Below are positions 26,895-35,336 of a stretch of DNA of 64,000 bases, piece by piece. A program made the position numbers and the translations under genes. Origin of the DNA: Thermoplasmata archaeon (lineage in GTDB: Archaea; Thermoplasmatota; Thermoplasmata; Methanomassiliicoccales; Methanomethylophilaceae). The stretch lies in NCBI GenBank assembly GCA_015063125.1, contig SUTB01000001.1, positions 124,001 to 188,000 of the forward strand, in the 5' to 3' direction. Every line of letters starts with the position of its first letter. The stretch's first letter is position 1. The notes beneath the pieces are model-generated. The model had not been told where the DNA came from and ran no database searches. It saw nothing but the letters and a program-made list of their open reading frames with translations.

Positions 26895-28139
26895 ATGATT
26901 CAGTGTCCGCGCGGTACTAGGGATTTCCTCCCGGATGAGATGGAGAAACGCAGGTTCTATGAGAACAGGCTCAGGCATACTGCGCAGACCTTCGGATTCA
27001 GGGAGATTGAGACGCCCATTTTCGAAGACGCTGAATTGTTCATATTGAGGTCGGGACCCAATGTTCTGAAGGAGCTCTATGCTTTCAAGGACAAGGGTGA
27101 CAGGGACATAGCGCTCCGTCCCGAGATGACAGCTCCTGCGATCAGGATGTTCGTCAACGGTATGAGCAACGACCCCAAACCGATCAAGATATTCTACTTC
27201 GGACAGTGCTTCAGGTACGAGAGGCCTCAGAGCGGAAGGTACAGGGAGTTCTTCCAGTTCGGTGCTGAGCTCATCGGTTCGGCTACACCCGAGACCGATG
27301 CAGAGGTCATCTGCATGGCAGCCGCCATGATCAAGCAGCTCGGTCTGAAGGATTACAAGATACACATCGGACACATCGGAGTTCTGAGGCAAGCAATAGC
27401 GGATGCCGGAGTCCCCAAGGAGAGAACGGCAGAGGTCCTGCAGAAGCTGGACAAGAAGCTTTACGACGAGGCCCGTCCTCTGCTCGAGGATATGGGTGTC
27501 GCATCCGACGTCATCGATTCCATCTTCACGCTGACTGAGACGGTCGGAGGAATCGAGGTCCTGTCCAAGGTCCCCGGAGAGGCTGGAGATTATCTGAGAC
27601 AGGTCACATCGTACATGCATGCCATGGGAGTTGACAACTTCGATATCGATCTCGGAGTGGTCCGTGGTCTCGATTATTACACTGGAATGGTCTTCGAGGC
27701 AGAGGCGCCCGCTCTCGGAGCGGAGAAGCAGATCTGCGGAGGAGGCTCGTACACGCTCTCAGAGCTGTTCGGAGGAGAGAAGGTATTCTCCACCGGATTC
27801 GCCATCGGATTCGACAGGATCCTTCTGGCCATCGAGAAGGAGGGTCAGGCCTACGAGCCCAAAGGAATCAGTGCTTACGTCGTGCCCGTATCCGACGAGG
27901 TCAGGATAAGATCGGCCGAAATCGTCTCCATGCTTCGTGCAGCCGGTGTCCCTTCGGACATCGACATCATGGGACGTAAGATGGGCAAAGCCCTGAAGTA
28001 CGCATCGGATGTCAGGGCAAAGTATGCTGTCATCGTCGGTGCAAAGGAACTCGAGGAGGACTCAGTGACCCTCAGGGACATGGTTACCGGAGAGCAGAAA
28101 TTGGTGAAGATCTCAGAGCTCACATCGAGCATCCAGTGA
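26895..28139 (+). CDS. hisS: histidyl-tRNA synthetase
   Basis: A 414-residue class II synthetase of normal length. It starts with IQCPRGTRDFLPDE, the universal HisRS N-terminus. Motif 2 is the YFGQCFRYERPQSGRYREFFQFG region (in part) and the histidine-A loop reads GLDYYTGMVFE. The C-terminal anticodon domain begins near AYVVPVSDEV. The ATG at 26895 is chosen because homology starts there and a TATA element (TTTTATACT, 26866-26874) lies about 25 bases upstream, giving a very short leader. The last 27 bases overlap the 3' end of rnhA on the other strand. Confidence 0.97.
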   Translation: MIQCPRGTRDFLPDEMEKRRFYENRLRHTAQTFGFREIETPIFEDAELFILRSGPNVLKELYAFKDKGDRDIALRPEMTAPAIRMFVNGMSNDPKPIKIFYFGQCFRYERPQSGRYREFFQFGAELIGSATPETDAEVICMAAAMIKQLGLKDYKIHIGHIGVLRQAIADAGVPKERTAEVLQKLDKKLYDEARPLLEDMGVASDVIDSIFTLTETVGGIEVLSKVPGEAGDYLRQVTSYMHAMGVDNFDIDLGVVRGLDYYTGMVFEAEAPALGAEKQICGGGSYTLSELFGGEKVFSTGFAIGFDRILLAIEKEGQAYEPKGISAYVVPVSDEVRIRSAEIVSMLRAAGVPSDIDIMGRKMGKALKYASDVRAKYAVIVGAKELEEDSVTLRDMVTGEQKLVKISELTSSIQ

Positions 28140-28538
28140 TCGGTGTCTGTCCATTTCCTCATTCAGGAGGAAATCGGCGCGAGGGATAAGTTCTTCGGAT
28201 CTGCGAACGTTGCGGAATCTGACCTTGGGTATCATCGAACACAGGTTCTTTGCATCCTCGTAGAGTGCTTTCATGTCGGGGCTTTTGACCTTGTACTCCC
28301 CGTTCATCTGCTTGATAACCAGTTGGGAGTCCATGACGAATTCTGCTTCCGTCCCCTTGTAATCGAGTACCTTGGCGATACCTGCGATCAATCCGCGGTA
28401 CTCAGCATAATTGTTGGTGTGGGTGCCTAGGTATTCGGCATGCTCGTGCACGACCTCCCCATCCTCTACGACAACAATCGCATAGGCGGATTTGCCGGGA
28501 TTGCCTCTCGATCCTCCGTCGGAATAGACGGTGAACAT
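28113..28538 (-). CDS. rnhA: ribonuclease HI
   Basis: A 141-residue RNase H fold enzyme that cuts RNA in RNA-DNA hybrids. Catalytic residues are visible: Asp in YSDGGSRGNPG (residues 6-14), Glu in NYAEYRGLI near 48, and Asp in VMDSQLVIKQM near 72. The C-terminus RADFLLNEEMD supplies the last acidic residue (AD). Length is as for short archaeal/bacterial type 1 enzymes. The ATG at 28538 overlaps the panD stop (TGATG), so the two are translationally coupled. Confidence 0.93.
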   Translation of the reverse strand: MFTVYSDGGSRGNPGKSAYAIVVVEDGEVVHEHAEYLGTHTNNYAEYRGLIAGIAKVLDYKGTEAEFVMDSQLVIKQMNGEYKVKSPDMKALYEDAKNLCSMIPKVRFRNVRRSEELIPRADFLLNEEMDRHRSLDARCEL

Positions 28539-28876
28539 CAATACACCAGTTCCCTTGAGATCTTGTTGGTTCCATCCACGAGAAGGACATGGGCCCTGAT
28601 AGGTTCGTCGGTGAGCTCGAATCCCATGATGATCACCTTGTCGCCCTCTTTGCACAGATGTGCCGAGGCACCGTTGATGGCGATGATGCCCGATCCCCTC
28701 TTTCCGGGGAGGATATAAGTCTCGAAGCGGTTGCCGTTGTTCACATCGGCGACCAGTACCTTCTCTCCGTTCCACATGCCGGATTTCTCGACGAGATTCT
28801 CGTCGATGGTGATGCTTCCTTCATAATCTAGACGTGTCTCTGTGACTGTCGCCCTGTGAATCTTGCTGCGGAGCAT
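28538..28876 (-). CDS. panD: aspartate 1-decarboxylase proenzyme
   Basis: A 112-residue pyruvoyl-dependent enzyme making beta-alanine from Asp for pantothenate/CoA synthesis. The N-terminus MLRSKIHRATVTE is the standard PanD start. The self-cleavage site is Gly-Ser in YEGSITID at residues 22-29, leaving a Ser-derived pyruvoyl group. NGASAHLCKEGD with the conserved Asn/Ala/Ala-His region is also present. An in-frame ATG at 28885 adds three residues, but the 28876 start matches the family. Most archaea make beta-alanine with a different enzyme, so this bacterial-type panD is likely acquired. Confidence 0.93.
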   Translation of the reverse strand: MLRSKIHRATVTETRLDYEGSITIDENLVEKSGMWNGEKVLVADVNNGNRFETYILPGKRGSGIIAINGASAHLCKEGDKVIIMGFELTDEPIRAHVLLVDGTNKISRELVY

Positions 28877-28991
28877 CCAACGCATGATACCTCGATAGTC
28901 TGTTGTGATTTATCAATGTCGCGTTACAGTGTTACTTTTGAGTTCAAAATTATTAATAACTAGTATATTTTTTCCTCCAATCAGTGATAAT

Positions 28992-30116
28992 ATGAAAACC
29001 AAATTCACAGCGATGGCCATGGTGGCCGTTATCATGCTAGCATCCGTATCCGTGATAATCTCATGCGATGATTCGGATGCGGCATTTACAGTCAAGGACG
29101 GAGAGGGAACGGAATTCACGCTCAATGGGCCTGTCGATCACATAATGACCATAGGCGTCGGCGCTACAGCCACAGCCATCGGAGTGGGTGCACTTGGTAA
29201 GATTGTGGTGTGCGACTCATACTCAAAGACCAACAGCAGTTCCGTGTTCGATAAACTCAGGGAGTATATCGAGGATGGCAAGATAGCCGCCAACGGTAAC
29301 ATATATAGCAGCGGAAAGGCCCAGTTGGAGGCCGATATCGTCGATGCCGCGGAACCCACCAAGGGGAAGTTCGACAAAGAGAAGGATGTCGTCATAGCTG
29401 TCGTCTCTCCATCGTACAAGGTCAACCTAGCCTTCCTGGATACATATGGTTTCAAGAACGTTCTCTATTGGGATAGCAGCGTGAAGACCTACGATGACAT
29501 CATCGCATTCGTAGAGACTATCTCCATGGTATGCAACGGCAAAGTGGATGACAATGCCAAGAAGATGAGCCTCGTGGCGGACACGATCTCCGAAACGCTG
29601 TCCAATGTGAACAAGGCACCGAAGGAGGCATTCTACATCACCTATTCGAGTAACGCATACAAAGTCGGGAACACAAGTTCCCTGACGACGATAATGATCG
29701 AGGCGGCCGGCGGAAAGGTCGTCACCAAGGATGATTCCAAGACCGCCAGCACGATAGAGGTCAGCCTTCCTTTGTTGAAGGAGACCTATCCGGACGTCAT
29801 AATCTTCGCGGACAGTCAGATCGCCAGCAGCCAGGAGCATATGAACTATCTGAGGGGTATATTCGGCAATAATCAGACGATCGTCGCATTGGACGGCATA
29901 TGGAACAACTTCTCCATCGAGAGCGCCACGGGCGTCTGGACCATGGCCTGCGCCATGTACCCCGATCTGTTCAGCGGTGACGTCCCCGAGGCCGGAGGCT
30001 CCACCGACACCACGATGATGTACATAATCGCCGGTGCCGTAGCGGTCGTTATTATACTGGCTGTCGCATTCTTCTTCATGAGGTCCTCAGGTAAGGCCTC
30101 GAAGAGGAATGACTGA
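28992..30116 (+). CDS. surface-anchored metal-complex binding protein, ABC system 1
   Basis: A 374-residue FecB/BtuF-type solute-binding protein. An N-terminal signal segment (residues 5-24) is followed by a Troponin-like two-lobe binding fold: TIGVGATATAIGVGALGKIVVCD near 55, YWDSSVKTYDDIIAFV near 155 and a final IWNNFSIESATGVWTMA. The C-terminal hydrophobic segment (about 342-365) followed by KASKR is a membrane anchor, typical of archaeal binding proteins exposed outside the cell. It overlaps the permease gene (TGATG). A TATA element (GTATATTTTTT) about 25 bases upstream gives a nearly leaderless mRNA. The ligand may be an iron-siderophore, haem or corrinoid. Confidence 0.88.
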   Translation: MKTKFTAMAMVAVIMLASVSVIISCDDSDAAFTVKDGEGTEFTLNGPVDHIMTIGVGATATAIGVGALGKIVVCDSYSKTNSSSVFDKLREYIEDGKIAANGNIYSSGKAQLEADIVDAAEPTKGKFDKEKDVVIAVVSPSYKVNLAFLDTYGFKNVLYWDSSVKTYDDIIAFVETISMVCNGKVDDNAKKMSLVADTISETLSNVNKAPKEAFYITYSSNAYKVGNTSSLTTIMIEAAGGKVVTKDDSKTASTIEVSLPLLKETYPDVIIFADSQIASSQEHMNYLRGIFGNNQTIVALDGIWNNFSIESATGVWTMACAMYPDLFSGDVPEAGGSTDTTMMYIIAGAVAVVIILAVAFFFMRSSGKASKRND

Positions 30117-31150
30117 TGAACGGGACCAAACTATTCAGGACCAAAGGGTTCGCCATCACTTTGGTGGCGACCCTGGCCCTTACCGTTTTCTGTGTGCTCC
30201 TCGACCTGTCTTGGGTCTCGGAGGGCAACTCATACACCTTCCAGGAAGTCATAGACACCCTTATGGGAAAGGGAACCTGGTCCCAGAATATCATCATATT
30301 GGGCATCAACGCACCCAGGGTGGCCATAGGCATCTTCGTGGGTGCCGGACTTGCGGTCACGGGAGCGGCCATGCAGGCGGTGTTCAAGAACCCCCTCGCA
30401 TCACCCTACATCCTCGGTCTGTCCTCGGGAGCATCTCTCGGGGCCGCGATCAGCATGCTCTTCGTCATACCGTTCATACCGGTCGCCATAACTACCCCTG
30501 TGCTCGCATTCGTCACATGTTTCCTCACGATGGTCCTGGTGTACACCATGGCCCGCACCGGGAACGTGGTCAGGACCGAGACGCTCATCCTATCGGGAGT
30601 GGCCGTCTCGGCGTTGCTTTCAGCACTGGTGTCTTTCCTCACGTTCATCTCCGGCGAGAAGCTGGAGGGCATAGTGTTCTGGTCCATGGGTAACCTTGGC
30701 AACGCCGACTGGGGCGAGATAGCCTTCGCTGCACCGATCATCACGGTCGCATCTGCATTGCTGATAACGCAGGCCAAGAACCTGAACGTCCTCATGCTCG
30801 GGGACGCCCACGCCATGGACCTGGGGGTCGACGTCAGGAAGACCAGGCTGTTCATCCTCATACTGACGACGGTGGTCGTCGCGGCAGCGGTGTCGTTCGT
30901 CGGTGTCATAGGATTCATAGGTCTGGTGATCCCGCACATCCTAAGGATCCTGCTGGGCCCGGACAACAGGGTCATCATGCCTCTGGCGATGGTCGCCGGA
31001 TCATGCTTCATTTTGATATGCGACTATCTGACTCACGTCATAGTGCCGTATTACGGCACGCTGCCTATCGGAGTGGTCACATCGCTGATCGGAGCTCCAT
31101 TGTTCATCTACCTGCTCATCAGGAGGAAGAAGGAGGTGGGCTGGAATTGA
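30116..31150 (+). CDS. FecCD-type ABC permease, system 1
   Basis: A 344-residue membrane permease of the FecCD/BtuC family with about 10 hydrophobic segments; it would function as a homodimer because only one permease gene is present. Family features are APRVAIGIFVGAGLAVTGAAMQ (in part) near residue 65, NPLASPYILGLSSGASLGAA near 90, and VGVIGFIGLVIPHILRILLG near 265. The last is the segment that contacts the ATPase. Its ATG shares a base with the stop of the binding-protein gene, and its end overlaps the ATPase gene. Confidence 0.95.
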   Translation: MNGTKLFRTKGFAITLVATLALTVFCVLLDLSWVSEGNSYTFQEVIDTLMGKGTWSQNIIILGINAPRVAIGIFVGAGLAVTGAAMQAVFKNPLASPYILGLSSGASLGAAISMLFVIPFIPVAITTPVLAFVTCFLTMVLVYTMARTGNVVRTETLILSGVAVSALLSALVSFLTFISGEKLEGIVFWSMGNLGNADWGEIAFAAPIITVASALLITQAKNLNVLMLGDAHAMDLGVDVRKTRLFILILTTVVVAAAVSFVGVIGFIGLVIPHILRILLGPDNRVIMPLAMVAGSCFILICDYLTHVIVPYYGTLPIGVVTSLIGAPLFIYLLIRRKKEVGWN

Positions 31151-31935
31151 CGCTGGAGACCAGAGGGCTGTCGTACACGTACTCCAAGCGGCCGGTCCTT
31201 GAGGATGTGGACCTCCAGGTCAGGGAGGGGGAGATCATCGGGATCCTCGGGCCGAACGGCTGCGGGAAGACCACTCTGCTCAAGAACCTAAACAAGAACC
31301 TGTCGCCGCAGACTGGATGCGTCCTGCTGGACGGCGAGGATCTAGAGGACATCTCCAAGAAGGACATCGCGAAGAAGGTGGCCGTGGTCCCGCAGACCAA
31401 CGAGGTCAGGTTCTCGTTCACGGTCAGGGACATCGTTTCCATGGGCAGGATGCCGTTCCAAGGTCTCATGGAGGGGATGTCGACCAACGATGAGGAGATC
31501 GTGGATGCGGCTTTGGAGCGCGTGGACCTGTCCGATTTCGCCGACAGGCACATCAATGTCATGAGCGGAGGGGAGAGGCAGAGGGTTATAATCGCTAGAG
31601 CCCTCGCTCAGACGCCGCAGATTCTGCTGATGGATGAACCGACTCTGCATTTGGACATCAACACGCAGTTCGATGTATTGGATCTTGTCAGGGACCTTTC
31701 CAAGAATGACGGCCTCACCGTGGTCATCGTGTCTCACGATCTGGGGATGGTCGCAAGGTACTGCGACCGTGTCCTCCTGATCAAGGACCACACGATCTTG
31801 GCGATAGGCACGCCGGAGGAGGTCCTCACCCCCGAGAACATGGCCGACGTGTTCGGAGTAGATGCGGAACTGGTGTTCGATGACAAGACCAACGAGAACA
31901 CGGTGTTCCTGCACGGTTCGGTGAAGAGAAGGTAA
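31147..31935 (+). CDS. FecE/BtuD-type ABC ATPase, system 1
   Basis: A 262-residue cytoplasmic ATPase that powers importer system 1. Walker A is GPNGCGKTTLLKNL, the signature NVMSGGERQRVIIARA, Walker B ILLMDEPTLHLD, and the switch His lies in VIVSHD. The start is a TTG at 31147 that overlaps the permease stop (TTGA); it follows a strong GGAGGTG eight bases upstream, and no ATG lies nearby in frame. The His in the D-loop position (LHLD) is common in this family. Confidence 0.95.
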   Translation: MTLETRGLSYTYSKRPVLEDVDLQVREGEIIGILGPNGCGKTTLLKNLNKNLSPQTGCVLLDGEDLEDISKKDIAKKVAVVPQTNEVRFSFTVRDIVSMGRMPFQGLMEGMSTNDEEIVDAALERVDLSDFADRHINVMSGGERQRVIIARALAQTPQILLMDEPTLHLDINTQFDVLDLVRDLSKNDGLTVVIVSHDLGMVARYCDRVLLIKDHTILAIGTPEEVLTPENMADVFGVDAELVFDDKTNENTVFLHGSVKRR

Positions 31936-31958
31936 TCCCTTCACCCGATCCTAATGAT

Positions 31959-31974
31959 CGTGGGGAGCCCCACG
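31959..31974 (+). terminator. hairpin after importer system 1
   Basis: CGTGGGGAGCCCCACG, a near-perfect inverted repeat 24 bases past the ATPase stop, followed by an A-rich rather than T-rich tract. It may be a terminator or an mRNA-end stabiliser. Confidence 0.45.
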
Positions 31975-32035
31975 AAACAAATCGTATGGATAACTGCTTC
32001 AGAACGATGGAAATTTTGATGGAATAGAAGATGAG

Positions 32036-32108
32036 CGCCCTGGACGGAATTTGAATCCGTGTCGAAGCCTCGACAGGGCTTCATGATAGGCCGCTACACT
32101 ACCAGGGC
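32036..32108 (-). tRNA. tRNA-Asp (GTC)
   Basis: A complete 73-nt cloverleaf on the minus strand. The acceptor stem is GCCCTGG/CCAGGGC with discriminator G, the normal Asp identity base. The D arm contains AGCGGCC. The anticodon stem is AAGCC/GGCTT with loop CTGTCGA, giving anticodon GTC. The T arm is ACGGA-TTCAAAT-TCCGT. CCA is not encoded. Upstream on the minus strand are two A/T-rich TATA candidates (TTATATATG and ATTATACAC). No intron is present. Confidence 0.96.
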
Positions 32109-32219
32109 AACATTCCAGTGTATAATGGGCACATATATAACTCTTGGGGATAAGCGATGTCTGCCATCCAGCATCCCCGGCTGAGAGCGTTTATAACCGT
32201 ATTCCCCGATGCTCGTTGC

Positions 32220-32621
32220 ATGCCTTTAGGGGATCCGCACGGAGCTAATTTCGAGTACACGGTGGAAGGTCTGCCGGAATCGATCCACGTATGCACGATA
32301 CCGGCGAAGGACATCTCAAGGGCCGTGGGTTTCTATGTAGACATACTTTCTATGGAGTTGCTCTCGAAAGATGATGATCAGGCGTTCCTCGTCAGAGGCA
32401 ACTGCAGGATCATTCTCAAGAGGTCCGATGCAACCGGCATCGATACCGGCCTGTACTTCGGAGTCGATTCTCCATACAACACCCGCAGGCGTTTGATAGA
32501 CGAAGGTGTGGTGTTCGCGTAGGAACCCAAACGCGGACCGTTCGGCACATTCTGTTCGATAAAGGATGACGATGCCAACATCATCCATCTCATCGAGACG
32601 GGTGCTGAATTCAAGAATTGA
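32220..32621 (+). CDS. VOC (glyoxalase-like) protein with an in-frame amber codon, probably pyrrolysine
   Basis: A 133-residue VOC-fold protein if the TAG at 32520-32522 (codon 101) is read through; 100 residues if not. Before the TAG: IPAKDISRAVGFYVDIL, the usual first strand and helix. After it: GPFGTFCSIKDDDANIIHLIE, the standard last strands of the second half, including the C-terminal Glu that is a metal ligand in glyoxalases. The reading frame then ends in TGA followed by a hairpin. Start: ATG at 32220, about 25 bases after TATA-like GTTTATAACC; an ATG at 32157 is upstream of that. Stopping at TAG would remove the last strand, so decoding, probably as pyrrolysine, is the better reading. 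Confidence 0.8.
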
Positions 32622-32628
32622 GAAGAAT

Positions 32629-32642
32629 GGGGCCGAAGCCCC
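32629..32642. terminator. hairpin between VOC gene and sufB
   Basis: GGGGC-CGAA-GCCCC lies between the convergent stops and can serve both. Confidence 0.55.
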
Positions 32643-32656
32643 TTGATAGTTTAGTT

Positions 32657-33862
32657 TCAGTCGCCGACGTTAGCTGCAGCGATGGCTTCGTCGAGCTCCT
32701 TCTGGAGCTCTGGGGGAAGACCGTTGATCGATCCTCCTGAGAGGAATCCTTTGACGATCATGCTGACGGCCTCATCCTCGCTGAGCCCTCTGGACATCAG
32801 GTACTCGATCTGGTCCCTTGCAACCTTACCTACAGCAGCTTCATGAGTCATCTCGACATCTGCGACGTGTGCCTCGAGCTCCGGGATGGCCAGAGTTGTT
32901 CCGCCGTCTTTGAGGATGATGCTCCTGCATTCCAGATGTCCCTTGGCCTCTGGAGCGTTTCCGACCATGCGTCCGCGGGCGCACATCCTTCCGCCCATGG
33001 AGATGGATCTGCTCATGATCTCGGCCCTGGACTTCCTTCCGTTGAGGTAGACCATTCCGCCGGTATCGATGTCCGAGCTCTCATGTGCGATGCACATCGT
33101 GTTGTATGTCGCGGACGAGTTATCTCCCAGTGTTGCCACAGGGAAGCTCTGGAGCGATCCCACGGGGTTGAGGATGACGTAGTTGTTTGTGTAGTGCGAG
33201 TTCTTCCCGACTATGGTGTTGGTCCTCGGACGTACACCGGTGGTCTTTCCCCAGCTGTGGATCATGCTGAATGTGAGGTCGGCGTTGTCCCCGATGTATA
33301 TCTCGGAAACACCGACGTGAAGTGAATCGTCCGCATGGTGGGCGGTGGAGCATCCGGTGATCATCTCCAGGGATGCATTGTCCTCGACGATGACGATGTT
33401 GTGGACGTGCTGTGTGGCCCTGTTGGTGTTGAGGAGCATGCAGGTCTGCAGAGGATACTTGATGTGGTATCCGGACTTCACCCTGACGAAGTATCCGTCA
33501 CCGTCTTCGAGATAGGTCGTGGCCGTGTACTTGTCCTTGGTAGGGTCCATGGCTTTCCAGTAGTGGTCCCTGAGGCCGTCGTACTTTTCCAGAGCCTCCT
33601 TGACCGTTGATATTTCAAGTCCTTCCTGGACCTTCGGAGAGCAGTGGCTGGGCTTGTTGTCGATGAACATCAGTGTTCCGGAGCGTGCGATCTCGTCAGC
33701 GACGATTCCGACATTCTCCATGTACCTCTTGTAATCCGACGTCTTCAGGTCATCGACCACAACCTGTTCATTGGCCTCGACATCGTAGTGCTCCAAATCC
33801 AGATCCTTTCCGTACGCTGCCTTCTTGTTGAGCGCTTCCTTCACTGTCTGACTCTCTGGCAT
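32657..33862 (-). CDS. sufB: SufB/SufD family Fe-S cluster scaffold
   Basis: A 401-residue SufBD-family protein, the scaffold on which Fe-S clusters are built. The beta-helix core carries TGCSTAHHADDSLHVGVSEI and MIHSWG. Near 270, MVYLNGRKSRAEIMSRSISMGG is present in part. The C-terminus EMTHEAAVGKVARDQIEYLMSRGLSE holds the conserved His-Glu region (HEA). It is the single SufB/D partner of sufC, as in many archaea with a minimal SufBC system. The ATG at 33862 is used rather than the GTG at 33871 that overlaps the sufC stop. It lies directly downstream of sufC. Confidence 0.93.
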   Translation of the reverse strand: MPESQTVKEALNKKAAYGKDLDLEHYDVEANEQVVVDDLKTSDYKRYMENVGIVADEIARSGTLMFIDNKPSHCSPKVQEGLEISTVKEALEKYDGLRDHYWKAMDPTKDKYTATTYLEDGDGYFVRVKSGYHIKYPLQTCMLLNTNRATQHVHNIVIVEDNASLEMITGCSTAHHADDSLHVGVSEIYIGDNADLTFSMIHSWGKTTGVRPRTNTIVGKNSHYTNNYVILNPVGSLQSFPVATLGDNSSATYNTMCIAHESSDIDTGGMVYLNGRKSRAEIMSRSISMGGRMCARGRMVGNAPEAKGHLECRSIILKDGGTTLAIPELEAHVADVEMTHEAAVGKVARDQIEYLMSRGLSEDEAVSMIVKGFLSGGSINGLPPELQKELDEAIAAANVGD

Positions 33863-33867
33863 CCGAA

Positions 33868-34584
33868 TCACTCTCCGTATCCGTGGACCCTGATCTCCTT
33901 CAGGAGCTCCATCGGGTCTCCAACGCGGTCGATAACTCCGTCCCTCATGACGTAGCCATACTTCGCACCGATGTAGTCCATGATCTGCCCAGTGTGTGTT
34001 ATGACCAGTGATGAGACGTGTCTTCCGTTTGAATCCTTTCCCTCTTCCAGCAGGTCGTGGACCTTCCGTCCGATCAGGTCTATGGATTCCAGGTCGACTC
34101 CGGATTCCGGTTCGTCCAGGAGCAGGAGCCCCGGGCTCTGCGCTGTGAGCTGGAGGAGCTCTGATCTCTTGATCTCTCCTCCGGAGAATCCTACGTTGAC
34201 CTCTCTCTCCATGAACTTCTCCATCCTGAACCTGTCAGCTTCGGAGATGGCTTTCTCGGGATTGTCAGCTGTGGCCTTGAGAAGGTCGCCGAGCTTGACC
34301 CCGTAGATGTTCGGAGGTCTCTGCATCATCATGCCTATGCCGAGCTTGGCGCGCTCATCGACCGGGAGCTCTGTGATGTTCTTCCCTTTGAAGATGATCT
34401 CTCCCTGCGTGACCGTCACCGTGCTGTAGCCCATAATGCTGGCCAGAAGGGTGGATTTCCCTGATCCGTTGGGACCGAAGAGAACGCTGGTCTCACCCTC
34501 TTTGACTGTGAGGTTAACGCCTTTGAGGATCTTCCTTCCGCCTGCTTCCACATGGAGGTCGACGATCTTCAGCATGTCTGTCAT
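33868..34584 (-). CDS. sufC: SufC Fe-S cluster assembly ATPase
   Basis: A 238-residue ABC-type ATPase without membrane partner that drives the SufB scaffold. Walker A is GPNGSGKSTLLASI, the signature GFSGGEIKRSELLQL, Walker B LLLLDEPESGVDLES, and the switch His lies in LVITHTG. The E-SGVD stretch and the GGEIKRSE signature are typical of SufC rather than of transporters. AAGGTG precedes the ATG at 34584 and a CATATATATTGC TATA region lies about 40 bases upstream. It heads a two-gene operon with sufB. Confidence 0.96.
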   Translation of the reverse strand: MTDMLKIVDLHVEAGGRKILKGVNLTVKEGETSVLFGPNGSGKSTLLASIMGYSTVTVTQGEIIFKGKNITELPVDERAKLGIGMMMQRPPNIYGVKLGDLLKATADNPEKAISEADRFRMEKFMEREVNVGFSGGEIKRSELLQLTAQSPGLLLLDEPESGVDLESIDLIGRKVHDLLEEGKDSNGRHVSSLVITHTGQIMDYIGAKYGYVMRDGVIDRVGDPMELLKEIRVHGYGE

Positions 34585-34754
34585 GGATACACCTTGAATG
34601 TCTGTGCGATTGCGTTTTCATATATATTGCGTGCGCCCGCACCTACGAATGTTAAGAAGTTTTAACGCTGTTATTAAGCGTTCGGCTAGGGTTTCCAGCA
34701 ATCGGAGGTTTTCGCCCGATAATCCTTAATAAAGTCGTGGACGATGGGGAAATC

Positions 34755-35336
34755 ATGAAAGTCATCGCCATCAACGGAAGTCCGCGCCCTATCGGCAACA
34801 CCAGCAACATCCTCAATGAGGTGCAGGATATGTTCGGCAGGGAAGGCATCGAGATGGAGGTAATCCACATCTACGAGTATCAACTCGTGAACTGCAACGT
34901 TTGTCTCACCTGCGAAATACGCGGCGATGGCAGGTGCATGGATGAGGACGATGGCTTCAACGGGATCCTCAATAAAATGAGGGCAGCAGATGGTATCCTG
35001 ATGGCATCCCCCACCTACGCGGGAGCCTGTCCAAGCGTCCTTCAGACTTTCATGGAGAGGGCGGCATTGGTATTCGAGAAGGGAGATCTGGGTCTCAAAG
35101 GAAAAGTGGGTGGTGCTTTCTCAGTCTGCGCCCATGACGGAGGATCCTTGGTTTACAATCAGATGGTGGATTTCATGCTCCGCAACGGCATGGTCGTCTG
35201 TGGTTCGAATCCCCTGCCGATAGTCCATGCCTTGAATTCTCCTCAATACGAGGATGACAAGCAGGGGATGAAGGGGGTCTGCGCCCTGGTAGGGGGCATG
35301 ACCGACCTCATCCTGCGTTTGAACGGTTACCGCTGA
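34755..35336 (+). CDS. iron-sulfur flavoprotein / NADPH-dependent FMN reductase-like
   Basis: A 193-residue flavodoxin-fold protein. The FMN phosphate loop is INGSPRPIGNTSNIL (residues 5-19). CNVCLTCEIRGDGRCMDEDD near residue 50 gives four Cys in the compact arrangement that holds a [4Fe-4S] cluster in iron-sulfur flavoproteins of methanogens. ASPTYAGACPSVLQTFMERA near 88 lines the flavin site. It probably transfers electrons from ferredoxin or NAD(P)H. The ATG at 34755 is preferred over the GTG at 34737; a TATA-like CTTAATAAAG lies upstream. It converges on the next gene with no gap. Confidence 0.88.
   Translation: MKVIAINGSPRPIGNTSNILNEVQDMFGREGIEMEVIHIYEYQLVNCNVCLTCEIRGDGRCMDEDDGFNGILNKMRAADGILMASPTYAGACPSVLQTFMERAALVFEKGDLGLKGKVGGAFSVCAHDGGSLVYNQMVDFMLRNGMVVCGSNPLPIVHALNSPQYEDDKQGMKGVCALVGGMTDLILRLNGYR

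Noticed and set aside
32036-32108. tRNA-Asp as the attachment site of an integrated element carrying the island
   Set aside because: No integrase, no duplicated tRNA 3' end was seen in the window, and the first importer system lies on the other side of the tRNA.
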